Position numbers and translations under genes: made by a program
The notes under the pieces: generated by a model
What the model saw: only the letters and a program-made list of their open reading frames with translations
The model's database searches: none
Told to the model about the DNA's origin: nothing
In this document: piece by piece, positions 31,324-38,753 of the stretch
Numbering within the stretch: the stretch's first letter is position 1
How the letters are laid out: every line of letters begins with the position of its first letter
Origin: an uncultured Clostridia bacterium
Lineage (GTDB): Bacteria; Bacillota; Clostridia; Oscillospirales; Acutalibacteraceae
DNA: 64,000 nt
Reading direction: 5' to 3'
Assembly: GCA_947632385.1 (NCBI GenBank)
Contig: CANRPD010000001.1
Coordinates: forward strand, 48,718 to 112,717

Positions 31324-32334
31324 TCATCCCATTTTTCCAATGAGGAACGCCCCGGCCTTTTTTCCGGACACCAACAGGTCCAGCTGCCGCACCACCTGCA
31401 GCCGGGGCTCCCGGGCCACCCACCCGGTGAGCGCTTCCTTTTGCGCGGTGAGCACCGCCAGCCGGCCTCCCTGTGCCAGCACCCGGTCCGCCTCCCGCAG
31501 CATGGGCCGGTACAGCGCTTCGATGGGCTCTGCCCGCTCCCCATACAGCCCCCAGGGCGGGTCGGTGATCCACGCGTCCAGGCTCCCCGCATCCAGGGGC
31601 AGGGCCCGGGCGTCTCCCCGGGCCACGGTGATCCTGGGGTCCTTCCGCCCCAGCAGGGCGGCAGTGGCCGCCACCGCGCCGGGGTCCTGGTCCCAGGCAT
31701 ACAGCCGGGCAAAGGGGAACCGTTTGGCCCGCTCCAGGGGGATGGCTCCCCAGCCGCAGAAGGGGTCCGCCACCCGGTCGTCGGGCCGGGGCGCCGACAG
31801 CGCGCACAGCAGATACGCCACCTCCGGGTGCAGCTGACCGGGCCGCAGCAGCTTGTCATAGGCCCGGTGCCGGGTCAGCCGCCGGCAGAACAGGCACACC
31901 CCCTCCCGCCGGGCAAACACCCAGTATTCCGAGTCCGGCCGCGCCCGGTCCACCCGCAGCCCGCTCACCCCGGCGATCCGCTCCTCCAGGGGCTTTAAGA
32001 CCCGGTCCGGCACGGCGCTCAGCCGCCCCTCCCGTACCGTCACCACCCGGAAGGTCCGGCTCTTTTTGGGGTGCTGCGCCGCCTGGTCCCAGTCCGCAGG
32101 GGCCCGGGGCAGCTCCCGCAGAAAGCCCTCCAGATCGGTGCCCGGGGCCGTCCACAGCACCGCGAACAGGTTGTTGAAGCAGAACAGGTTCAGGTCGCTG
32201 TACGGCACCGGCGTGGAGAAGACCGCCCCGTTCTCAAACCGCATCTCCACGCCCGCTTCCCCCAGCCGGGCGGCCAGCAGCTCCTCCACCAGCGCCCCCG
32301 CGCCGGGTACGAATGTGCCGAAATACCGGGCCAT
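31324..32334 (-). CDS. THUMP-like / UPF0020 RNA N-methyltransferase
   Basis: A 336-residue class I SAM-dependent methyltransferase of the Trm11/Trm14/RlmL-like group. The N-terminal ~150 residues are substrate-binding and THUMP-like. The C-terminal half has the SAM motif VADPFCGWGAIPLE and catalytic motif IV TDPPWGLYG, typical of guanine-N2 or adenine-N6 RNA methylation. The exact target base cannot be assigned. The start follows AAAGGAGGGGG. It sits between the rnf promoter and its own upstream promoter. Confidence 0.85.
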   Translation of the reverse strand: MARYFGTFVPGAGALVEELLAARLGEAGVEMRFENGAVFSTPVPYSDLNLFCFNNLFAVLWTAPGTDLEGFLRELPRAPADWDQAAQHPKKSRTFRVVTVREGRLSAVPDRVLKPLEERIAGVSGLRVDRARPDSEYWVFARREGVCLFCRRLTRHRAYDKLLRPGQLHPEVAYLLCALSAPRPDDRVADPFCGWGAIPLERAKRFPFARLYAWDQDPGAVAATAALLGRKDPRITVARGDARALPLDAGSLDAWITDPPWGLYGERAEPIEALYRPMLREADRVLAQGGRLAVLTAQKEALTGWVAREPRLQVVRQLDLLVSGKKAGAFLIGKMG

Positions 32335-32363
32335 ACGCCCCCTCCTTTCCCAAACACAGCACC

Positions 32364-32392
32364 ATGATACCAAAGTCCCCGAAAAAAAGCAA
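32364..32392 (-). promoter_or_regulatory. Promoter of RNA methyltransferase
   Basis: Minus strand: TTGCTT, 17 bases, TATCAT preceded by TTTGG. It lies 30 bases before the start codon, back to back with the phosphofructokinase promoter. Confidence 0.65.
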
Positions 32393-32410
32393 GAAGTCCC
32401 CCGAAATCCC

Positions 32411-32439
32411 TTGACATCGGCCTGTTTATCGGGTATAAA
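32411..32439 (+). promoter_or_regulatory. Strong promoter of phosphofructokinase
   Basis: Perfect TTGACA, 17 bases, TATAAA. It lies about 58 bases before the ATG. Confidence 0.8.
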
Positions 32440-32496
32440 AAGAGATGGGGAAGCACAAAACGGACGGTTTTCTGCGATTTGGAGAGGGGTCATTTC

Positions 32497-33699
32497 ATGG
32501 AACGGAACAATGTGCTCATCGCTCAGTCCGGCGGGCCTACCGCCGCCGTCAATGCCACGCTGGCCGGCGCGGTGCAGCGGTCCCTGGAGCTCCCGGAGAT
32601 CGGCGCCGTCTACGGGGCCCGCAACGGGGTGGAGGGCCTGCTCCGGGGCGACCTGGTCCGTCTGGACCGCCGCCTGCGCACCCCGGAGGATTTTGCCCGC
32701 CTCACGGCCACCCCGGCCATGGTCCTGGGCTCCTGCCGGGTGCGTCTCAGCGCCGCGCCCGATGCCGACTACGACGCCCTCCTGGAGCTCTTCCGCACCA
32801 ACGGCATCGGCTGCTTTTTCTACATCGGCGGCAACGATTCCATGGACACCGTGGCCAAGCTCTCCGACTTTTTCGCCGCCCGGGGGGAAGACATCCGGGT
32901 GGTGGGCATCCCCAAGACCATCGACAACGACCTGGCTCTGACAGACCACACCCCGGGCTTCGGCTCTGCCGCCCGGTACATCGCCACCACCGTGGCGGAG
33001 GTCTTCACCGACAGCGAGATCTACACCCCCGTCTCCATGACCGTGGTGGAGATCATGGGCCGCAACGCCGGCTGGCTCACCGCCTCTGCCGCCCTGGCCC
33101 GGCGCCCGGGCTGCCCGGCGCCCCATCTCATCTGCATGCCCGAGGTCCCCTTCGACGTGGACCGTTTCCTGTCCCGGGTGGAGGAAGTTTCCCGCACCCA
33201 CCGTCACCTCATCGTGGCCGTCTCCGAGGGCATCCGCCGGGCCGATGGCAGCTACGTCGCCTCCGACGACCGCCTGGATCCCTTCGGCCACCGGCAGCTG
33301 TCCGGCGTGGGCCACCGCCTGGGCAACCTGCTGAAAAACGAATTCGGCTGCAAGGTCCGCGCCATCGAGCTCAATGTCCTCCAGCGCGCCGCCGCCCACA
33401 TCCAGTCCGAGACCGACATCACCGAGGCCCAGGCCATCGGCCGTGCCGCCGTCGATCTGGCCGTGGCGGGCCAGACCGGCGTCATGGCCGTATTCCGCCG
33501 GGTCAGCCAGCAGCCCTATCGGGTGGTCTTCGAGGGCGCGGACATCCACCGCATCGCCAACATCGAGCGCACCGTCCCCGTAGAGTGGATCGACCCCGAC
33601 CGCTTCGACATCCGACAGCCCCTCCTGGATTACCTGCAGCCCCTGATCCAAAACCCCAGCCAGCCCGAACCCGGCGTCCCCCTCCACTTCGTCATCTAG
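32497..33699 (+). CDS. 6-phosphofructokinase, PPi-dependent type
   Basis: Phosphorylates fructose-6-phosphate in glycolysis. The 400-residue length, lysine K140 in PKTIDND (141-145 TIDND) and the aspartate D114 in GGNDSMD (111-117) mark the pyrophosphate-using type. ATP enzymes have GGDGS and GTIDND. The usual GGDDS reads GGNDS here. MGRNAGWLTA is also conserved. ATG at 32497 follows GGAGAGGGG. The gene is monocistronic and is followed by a repeat mosaic. Confidence 0.88.
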   Translation: MERNNVLIAQSGGPTAAVNATLAGAVQRSLELPEIGAVYGARNGVEGLLRGDLVRLDRRLRTPEDFARLTATPAMVLGSCRVRLSAAPDADYDALLELFRTNGIGCFFYIGGNDSMDTVAKLSDFFAARGEDIRVVGIPKTIDNDLALTDHTPGFGSAARYIATTVAEVFTDSEIYTPVSMTVVEIMGRNAGWLTASAALARRPGCPAPHLICMPEVPFDVDRFLSRVEEVSRTHRHLIVAVSEGIRRADGSYVASDDRLDPFGHRQLSGVGHRLGNLLKNEFGCKVRAIELNVLQRAAAHIQSETDITEAQAIGRAAVDLAVAGQTGVMAVFRRVSQQPYRVVFEGADIHRIANIERTVPVEWIDPDRFDIRQPLLDYLQPLIQNPSQPEPGVPLHFVI

Positions 33700-33702
33700 T
33701 CT

Positions 33703-33960
33703 GTGCCCGGTCCGTGGCCGGACTGGCCAAGTCGCGCCCAAATGCGTACAAAATTTCCAATGCTCCCTCGCGCCCGGCACTTGGCAGTGCAGGCCAAGTC
33801 GCGCCACGGTGCCTACTTTTTTTAAGCGAGCCATCGCGCCCGCCGGTGGCCCGGTAGGCCAAGTCGCGGTCCGTGCCCGGACGGTGCAAGTCGCGCCTCG
33901 GTGCCTACAAAATTTCCAATGCCCCCTCGCGCCCGCCGGTTCCCAGAACCGGCGACTTTT
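33703..33960. repeat. GC-rich structured repeat units, locus 2
   Basis: About three units like those at 11766-12030, with words GGCCAAGTCGCG, GGTGCCTAC and TCGCGCCCGCCGG repeated. Unit heads differ but each is self-complementary: GTCCG-TGGC-CGGAC (33709-33722), GTCCG-TGCC-CGGAC (33870-33883) and CCGGTTC-CCA-GAACCGG (33937-33953). TACAAAATTTCCAATG occurs twice (33747 and 33905 regions). Confidence 0.75.
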
Positions 33961-34029
33961 TTTCCTGGTCCTCGTGCCTGTTAGTTTACATAATTCAAAA
34001 AGTCAAATCGCCCTGCAAAAATCCCCAAT

Positions 34030-34152
34030 TTGCACGAACCCCGCCAAAACCCCTGCTTTTCCAGCTTCAGCCCGCTCAATTCTGCCTTTGAACGTGCCGG
34101 AATCCGCCTCGCCCCACCAAAAAAATCATCTGGCCCGTCCCACCCGCCTCCC
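34030..34152. repeat. Shared linker module, locus 2
   Basis: Closely matches 12511-12634 and likewise leads straight into a four-way-junction element. No gene is visible. Confidence 0.7.
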
Positions 34153-34241
34153 CCGTCTCGCCGCCCGCGCCTTCGGCGCGGGCGCTTTTGCTCCGCAAAA
34201 GAGGGCGTGGGCCAAGACCATGCCCACGCCCTGCGAGACGG
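34153..34241. repeat. Four-way-junction element, copy C
   Basis: Outer stem as in copies A and B (34153-34161 with 34233-34241). Hairpin 1 is a 9-bp stem at 34163-34183 closed by C(TTCG)G, the stable RNA tetraloop when read on the plus strand. Hairpin 2 is the invariant CTTTTGC/GCAAAAG. Hairpin 3 is an 11-bp stem 34202-34212 / 34222-34232. Stems 1 and 3 differ from the other copies on both arms. Confidence 0.85.
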
Positions 34242-34329
34242 CCGTCCGTGCCCGGACGGGGCCAGCCGCTCCCCGACCCCCACTGTTTTAGAGCGTCCCC
34301 CGCGCCGCCCCTCTCCAAAATGCCAAAAG

Positions 34330-34510
34330 CTCCCTTCACCCCCCTTTTTGCCCCCTTCCGGCTCCCTTCCGGTATCGTTCAGACCCCTTTTTGGCCCGTT
34401 CGCGACATTTGTTCATATATGAACAAATTGTAAATTTTTATTTTTTTCAAAAAAAGTTTCCCTTTTCAGGGAAACTTTTGGCCTTTTAAGGGGGGATATA
34501 TGGGGGGACT
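34330..34510. repeat. Palindrome-hairpin module, locus 2
   Basis: Counterpart of 12171-12359. The palindrome here is perfect over 22 bases (34407-34428, arms ATTTGTTCATA and its complement). It is followed by an AT-rich stretch, a 12-bp hairpin AAAAGTTTCCCT / AGGGAAACTTTT (34452-34479) and GGGGGGATATATGGGGGGAC. It ends ten bases before the MBOAT stop codon, so the hairpin may terminate that gene and PFK transcripts. Confidence 0.78.
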
Positions 34511-34520
34511 TTTTTCCGGG

Positions 34521-35993
34521 TCAAAATTGGAAGTACACAAAGTCCTGGGGGGCAAAGCCCTCGCCCCAGGAGCCGAAGATCAGCAGCACCGCCAGCAGGC
34601 AGAAATACACCGCATACCGGGCCGCCACCGACCCGTTGATCCGCGCCGCCAGTCCTTTCCGGTGGATGAGCCCGTCCAGCACCAGCAGCCCCGCCGAGCC
34701 GATCCCCAGCATCCACAGCGTGGGCACGCTGGTCCCCAGCCCCGGCAGATTCACCGCAAATCCCTGGGTGAACACCCGGCCCATGGCCCCAAAGATCCAC
34801 GCCGCGTCGGCGAGGGAGTTGGCCCGGAACACCACCCAGCTCAGGCAGATGAGCACAAAGGTGATCCCCACCCGGCAGACGGCCAGCACTGGGTGGTCCT
34901 CCCGCAGGTGCAGCAGGGCCAGCAGCCGCCGTTTGCCGGGCCGCAGCAGGATGGAAATGACCTGGTACAGGCCGTTGAGCAGCCCCCACACCACGAACGT
35001 CAGCGCCGCGCCGTGCCACAGCCCGCTCACGGCGAACACGATCATCAGGTTCAGCAGGTGCCGCCCCTTGCCCCGCCGGCTGCCGCCCAGGGGGAAGTAC
35101 AGGTAATCCCGGAACCAGGAGGACAGGGAGATGTGCCACCGCCGCCAGAAATCCTGGATGCTCTGGGCAAAATACGGGCAGTTGAAGTTCTCCATCAGCC
35201 GGAAGCCCAGCATCCGGGCGGAGCCCCGGGCAATGTCGGAATACGCCGAAAAATCGCAGTAGATCTGCACCGCAAAGGCCACCGTGGCCAGCATGAACTC
35301 CCCGCCGGAGTGCCCCTGGGGGTTGTTGTACGCCGCGTTGACCAGCACGGCCAGGTTGTCCGCCAGCACCACCTTTTTGAACAGCCCCCACAGCACCGGC
35401 AGCACCCCCTCGACGAGGTTTTCCCGGCGGAAGGGGTGCTCCTCCCGGATCTGGTGGAGCATGTTGCCGGAGCGCTCGATGGGTCCGGCCACCAGCTGCG
35501 GGAAGAAGGACACGAACAGCGCGTAGTGGACGAAATTCCCCTCGGCGGGCACGTCTCCCCGGTAGACGTCCACGGTGTAGCCCAGGGCCTGGAAGGTGTA
35601 GAAGCTGATGCCCACGGGCAGCAGCACGTCCAGCAGCGGGGCCTCAAAGCCCAGCCCCAGGGCCCCCAGCCCCCGGGTGATGAGCCCGGAGAGGAAGTTG
35701 AAGTACTTGAAGAAGAACAGGATCCCCAGATTGAGGACGAAGGAAAGGGCCAGCCACAGCCGTTTTTGGCCTCCCGCCTGCCGGGCCACCAGCAGCCCGC
35801 AGGCGTAGGTCACGGCGGTGGAGAACAGCATCAGCAGGGCATAGGCCGGGTTCCAGCACATGTAGAAAAAGTAGCTGGAAGCCAGCAGAAAGCCGTTGCG
35901 CAGCAGGCCGCTGCCCACCCGGTGGGGCAGCCGGTAGTACACCAGCAGGTTCACCGCCAAAAACGCGATGTACGACAGCGAGTTGAAATTCAC
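34521..35993 (-). CDS. MBOAT O-acyltransferase (AlgI-like)
   Basis: A 490-residue, multi-helix membrane protein that passes acyl groups across the membrane for O-acylation of surface polymers. Typical blocks are LPVGISFYTFQALGYTVDVYRG, FFPQLVAGPIER, DFWRRWHISLSSWFRDYLYFPLGG and the catalytic H327 in SGLWHGAAL. The GTG start at 35993 overlaps the partner gene's stop by four bases (GTGA). It works with the SGNH protein encoded directly upstream. Confidence 0.92.
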   Translation of the reverse strand: MNFNSLSYIAFLAVNLLVYYRLPHRVGSGLLRNGFLLASSYFFYMCWNPAYALLMLFSTAVTYACGLLVARQAGGQKRLWLALSFVLNLGILFFFKYFNFLSGLITRGLGALGLGFEAPLLDVLLPVGISFYTFQALGYTVDVYRGDVPAEGNFVHYALFVSFFPQLVAGPIERSGNMLHQIREEHPFRRENLVEGVLPVLWGLFKKVVLADNLAVLVNAAYNNPQGHSGGEFMLATVAFAVQIYCDFSAYSDIARGSARMLGFRLMENFNCPYFAQSIQDFWRRWHISLSSWFRDYLYFPLGGSRRGKGRHLLNLMIVFAVSGLWHGAALTFVVWGLLNGLYQVISILLRPGKRRLLALLHLREDHPVLAVCRVGITFVLICLSWVVFRANSLADAAWIFGAMGRVFTQGFAVNLPGLGTSVPTLWMLGIGSAGLLVLDGLIHRKGLAARINGSVAARYAVYFCLLAVLLIFGSWGEGFAPQDFVYFQF

Positions 35994-37102
35994 CCTGCAC
36001 CGCCCCCTTCCCGGGCTGCGGCCGCCTGGGCCAGCAGCGCCTGAAAATGCGCCACCCGGTCCTGCCACTGGGCGGGATCGCCCCGCCCGCCGGGGGCCAC
36101 GCCCCAGTCGCCCAGCCGATCGCCCAGATACCGGGAAAACTTCTCCGCTCCCCAGGCGTTGGTGTGCCGGGCGTCGTAGAAATCGGTCTGGGGGTCCAGG
36201 CCGATGGCGTCAAAATCGTCGTTGAAGTTCACAAAGTCCGCCCCCAGGGCGGTGAGGTCGGCGGCCAGCACGTCCGCCTGTTCCGGGGACACGCGCTCCA
36301 GGCCGGGGGAGAGGAAAAACACCAGGCGGATGCCGTTTTCCCGGCAGAAATCCGCGATCTTTCCGGCATATTCCAGATTCCGGCCGTAATTCGTCTCGGC
36401 ATCGGGGAACTCCCGCAGGGTGGTCTCCTCCTGCGGCCGGGTGACGCTCAGGAAGGTGTACCCCGCCAGGGGGTCGGCCTCGTACCCGGTGACCGCCATG
36501 CGCAGGTCCTGCAGGGTGAGGTCGTCCCACCGGTCGTGATAGGCATACAGGGGGAACAGCAGGCCGGGCAGCTCCTTGGGGCCGGCCTCCTCCCAGGTGG
36601 CCCGCAGGCGGTTCTCTCCAAAGGGCATGTAGGTCAGATTGACTTTGAGCGACCGGTTGTTTTTGCCCATCAGCAGGTACGTGGCTTCCACGAAGATCGT
36701 CCGAGGCGTCTGCGTCCGGCAGCTTTCCAGCACGTAGCGGTATGTCACCGGCAGGGTCTGTTCCGGGCCGGCCATGACGTAAGACGTGACGCCGGTCTCG
36801 TCGTAGAGCACGGCGGGCACGATGTCGCAATAGGCCAGAGATGTGCCGAAAAACAGCGCGTCCACGGTGTTTTCGGGCTCCTTCAGGTACATGTCCCAGG
36901 TGGCGCCGTAGTCCAGGCGCTTGGGGGTGAGCACCCGCTGGGCGAACCAGACGAACACAAAAAGGGCCAAAAGCAGCGCGCACAGCCCCGTGAGCTCCTG
37001 GCGGAGCCCCCGGCGGCGGTCTGCTTTGGTCCCTGTTTCCCCGGCTGGGGCCGGGGCGGTTTGGCTTTCCTGCCCGAGAACGGGCGCAGTTTTCGTTTCC
37101 AT
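35990..37102 (-). CDS. SGNH-hydrolase-like partner of MBOAT (DltD/AlgJ-like)
   Basis: A 370-residue membrane-anchored protein. A Pro/Ala-rich cytoplasmic start, one helix (residues ~36-56), then an extracellular SGNH-like domain with S88 in FFGTSLAYCD and the D310-x2-H313 pair in YDARHTNAWG. Such proteins finish acyl transfer onto glycans after an MBOAT channel. ATG at 37102 has only a weak ribosome site; an in-frame TTG 12 codons upstream is the alternative. The acceptor polymer is unknown. Confidence 0.85.
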   Translation of the reverse strand: METKTAPVLGQESQTAPAPAGETGTKADRRRGLRQELTGLCALLLALFVFVWFAQRVLTPKRLDYGATWDMYLKEPENTVDALFFGTSLAYCDIVPAVLYDETGVTSYVMAGPEQTLPVTYRYVLESCRTQTPRTIFVEATYLLMGKNNRSLKVNLTYMPFGENRLRATWEEAGPKELPGLLFPLYAYHDRWDDLTLQDLRMAVTGYEADPLAGYTFLSVTRPQEETTLREFPDAETNYGRNLEYAGKIADFCRENGIRLVFFLSPGLERVSPEQADVLAADLTALGADFVNFNDDFDAIGLDPQTDFYDARHTNAWGAEKFSRYLGDRLGDWGVAPGGRGDPAQWQDRVAHFQALLAQAAAAREGGGAG

Positions 37103-37149
37103 GGAACCTAGGATACCACGTTTTGCCCGGGAATGCAACTGCTTTTGCG

Positions 37150-37404
37150 CTAGCGGCGGGCCTCGTATTTCCGCTTGGTGGCCAGGCCCCCCCGGATGTG
37201 CCGCTGGGCCTTGTTCACCGCCAGCACGTTTTTCACGTCCCGGTACAGCGAGCTGTCGATGGTCTTGAGCCGCTGGGAAACGTCCTTGTGCACGGTGCTC
37301 TTGCTGATGCCGAACTGCTTGGCGGCCCGGCGCACGGTGGCCCGGTGCTCCACGATGAATTCTCCCAGCTTGGTGGCCCGCTCGTCGATCACACTGCCTG
37401 CCAT
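37150..37404 (-). CDS. spoIIID: Sporulation transcription factor SpoIIID
   Basis: An 84-residue DNA-binding protein of the mother cell. It has the conserved helix-turn-helix VRRAAKQFGISKSTVHKDV (residues ~24-42) and the family C-terminal block HIRGGLATKRKYE. It switches genes between the sigma-E and sigma-K stages of sporulation. The start follows GGGGAGTGGAG. I could not identify a convincing sigma-E promoter upstream. This gene is the best evidence that the organism forms endospores. Confidence 0.95.
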   Translation of the reverse strand: MAGSVIDERATKLGEFIVEHRATVRRAAKQFGISKSTVHKDVSQRLKTIDSSLYRDVKNVLAVNKAQRHIRGGLATKRKYEARR

Positions 37405-37470
37405 GGCTCCACTCCCCGTTCGTGTCAGATGTGTTCCATACCTATGCGGCAGCGGGGCGGTTTAGCACCG

Positions 37471-37503
37471 AAAAAAGGCCCCTGCGCTTTGGACGCAGGG
37501 GCC
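37471..37503 (-). terminator. Terminator of aldo/keto reductase
   Basis: Minus strand: stem GGCCCCTGCG / CGCAGGGGCC followed by six T. It lies 21 bases past the reductase stop and upstream of spoIIID, insulating that gene. Confidence 0.85.
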
Positions 37504-37523
37504 GGGGAGCGAGGGGCAGGACG

Positions 37524-38552
37524 TCACAGGGCGACCTTGCCCGCCAGGATGTTTTTGTAGTCCTCCAGGTTTTGCTGGAGCAAAGTGGGGGTGTCCAGGC
37601 CGTAGGGGCACTTGGACTTGCACTGGTCACAGTGGAGGCAGTTCTCGATGTTGAGCATCATGGCCTGGCTTTGGGGGGTCAGCCAGTTGGCGGAGGGGCT
37701 GCGGCGGATGAGCTGGGACATGCGGGCGCACTGGTTGATGACGATGCCGGCGGGGCAGGGCATGCAGTAGCCGCAGGCCCGGCAGAAGTTGCCGATGAGC
37801 TCCTGGCGGTCCTTCTCGATGACTGCGCGGATCTGGGGATCGTCCATGGAGGGGGGATCGTTCATGTAGCTGAGGAACTCGTCCAGCTCGTGCTCCCGCT
37901 GGACGCCCCAGATGGGCAGGGTGTTGTCGAACTGGTCCTGCCAGGCGTAGGCCGCGGCGGAGTTGGTGATCAGTCCGCCGGAGAGGCCCTTCATGCAGAT
38001 AAAGCCCAAGTTGTGCTCCCGGCACAGCTCCACCAGGGCGATGTCCTTCTCCGTGGCCAGGTAGCAGAAGGGGAACTGCAGGGTGTCATAGAGCCCGGAG
38101 CGCACGGCCTCCTCCGCCACGTTGAGACGGTGGTTCGTCAGCCCGATGAAGCGGATCTTCCCCTGGGCCTTGGCCTCCAGCATGGCCTCATAGAGGCCGG
38201 TGCCGTCCCCGGGCTTCGGGCAGAAGGCGGGATTGTGGAACTGGTAGATGTCGATGTGGTCGGTGCGCAGGAGGGTGAGGCTCTGCTCCAGGTGCTTCCA
38301 GAAGGTCTCCACATCGGTGGCGCCGGTCTTGGTGGCCAGGATGATCTTGTCCCGAACGTCCGAAAGGGCCAGGCCCAGCTTTTCTTCGCTGTCGGAGTAG
38401 GCCCGGGCGGTGTCGAAGAAGGTGATGCCGGCATCGTAGGCCTTGCGCAGCAGCCGGATGGCGGTCTGGGTGTCCACCCGCTGGATGGGCAGGGCGCCGA
38501 AGGCGTTTTTGCCCGAGACGATGCCGGTCCTTCCCAAGGTGACGGTCTTCAT
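37524..38552 (-). CDS. Aldo/keto reductase with C-terminal ferredoxin domain
   Basis: A 342-residue protein. The N-terminal TIM barrel has the full catalytic tetrad D47, Y52, K75 and H106. The C-terminal ~90 residues hold two cysteine motifs, CRACGYCMPCP and CLHCDQCKSKCP, likely binding [4Fe-4S] clusters. This architecture is common in anaerobic Clostridia, but the physiological substrate is unknown. The start follows AAAGGAAG. It is divergent from the TIM-barrel isomerase gene. Confidence 0.9.
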   Translation of the reverse strand: MKTVTLGRTGIVSGKNAFGALPIQRVDTQTAIRLLRKAYDAGITFFDTARAYSDSEEKLGLALSDVRDKIILATKTGATDVETFWKHLEQSLTLLRTDHIDIYQFHNPAFCPKPGDGTGLYEAMLEAKAQGKIRFIGLTNHRLNVAEEAVRSGLYDTLQFPFCYLATEKDIALVELCREHNLGFICMKGLSGGLITNSAAAYAWQDQFDNTLPIWGVQREHELDEFLSYMNDPPSMDDPQIRAVIEKDRQELIGNFCRACGYCMPCPAGIVINQCARMSQLIRRSPSANWLTPQSQAMMLNIENCLHCDQCKSKCPYGLDTPTLLQQNLEDYKNILAGKVAL

Positions 38553-38601
38553 GAGGCAGCTTCCTTTCCAGGTGAGTTTGCAGGACGATTTGTCTACTCC
38601 A

Positions 38602-38631
38602 AGGGTACCACAACCCCGGGCGGGTTGTCAA
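38602..38631 (-). promoter_or_regulatory. Promoter of aldo/keto reductase
   Basis: Minus strand: perfect TTGACA, 18 bases ending TTGTGG, then TACCCT. It lies about 50 bases before the start. Confidence 0.6.
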
Positions 38632-38664
38632 GGGCGGGGCGGGGAGAGATTTTCCAAGTTTTTC

Positions 38665-38693
38665 TTTACATTCCGGGCAAATGCGGGTACACT
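38665..38693 (+). promoter_or_regulatory. Promoter of TIM-barrel isomerase
   Basis: TTTACA, 17 bases, TACACT, about 60 bases before the ATG. Confidence 0.65.
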
Positions 38694-38753
38694 GGAGGAA
38701 AGCCCGCGGCATGCGGGCCAAACAGAAACTTTCCAAAAACGGAGGCAGACGAA

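Noticed and set aside
37405..37470. Sigma-E promoter of spoIIID
   Set aside because: No pair of boxes close to the sigma-E consensus at the right spacing could be found by eye.
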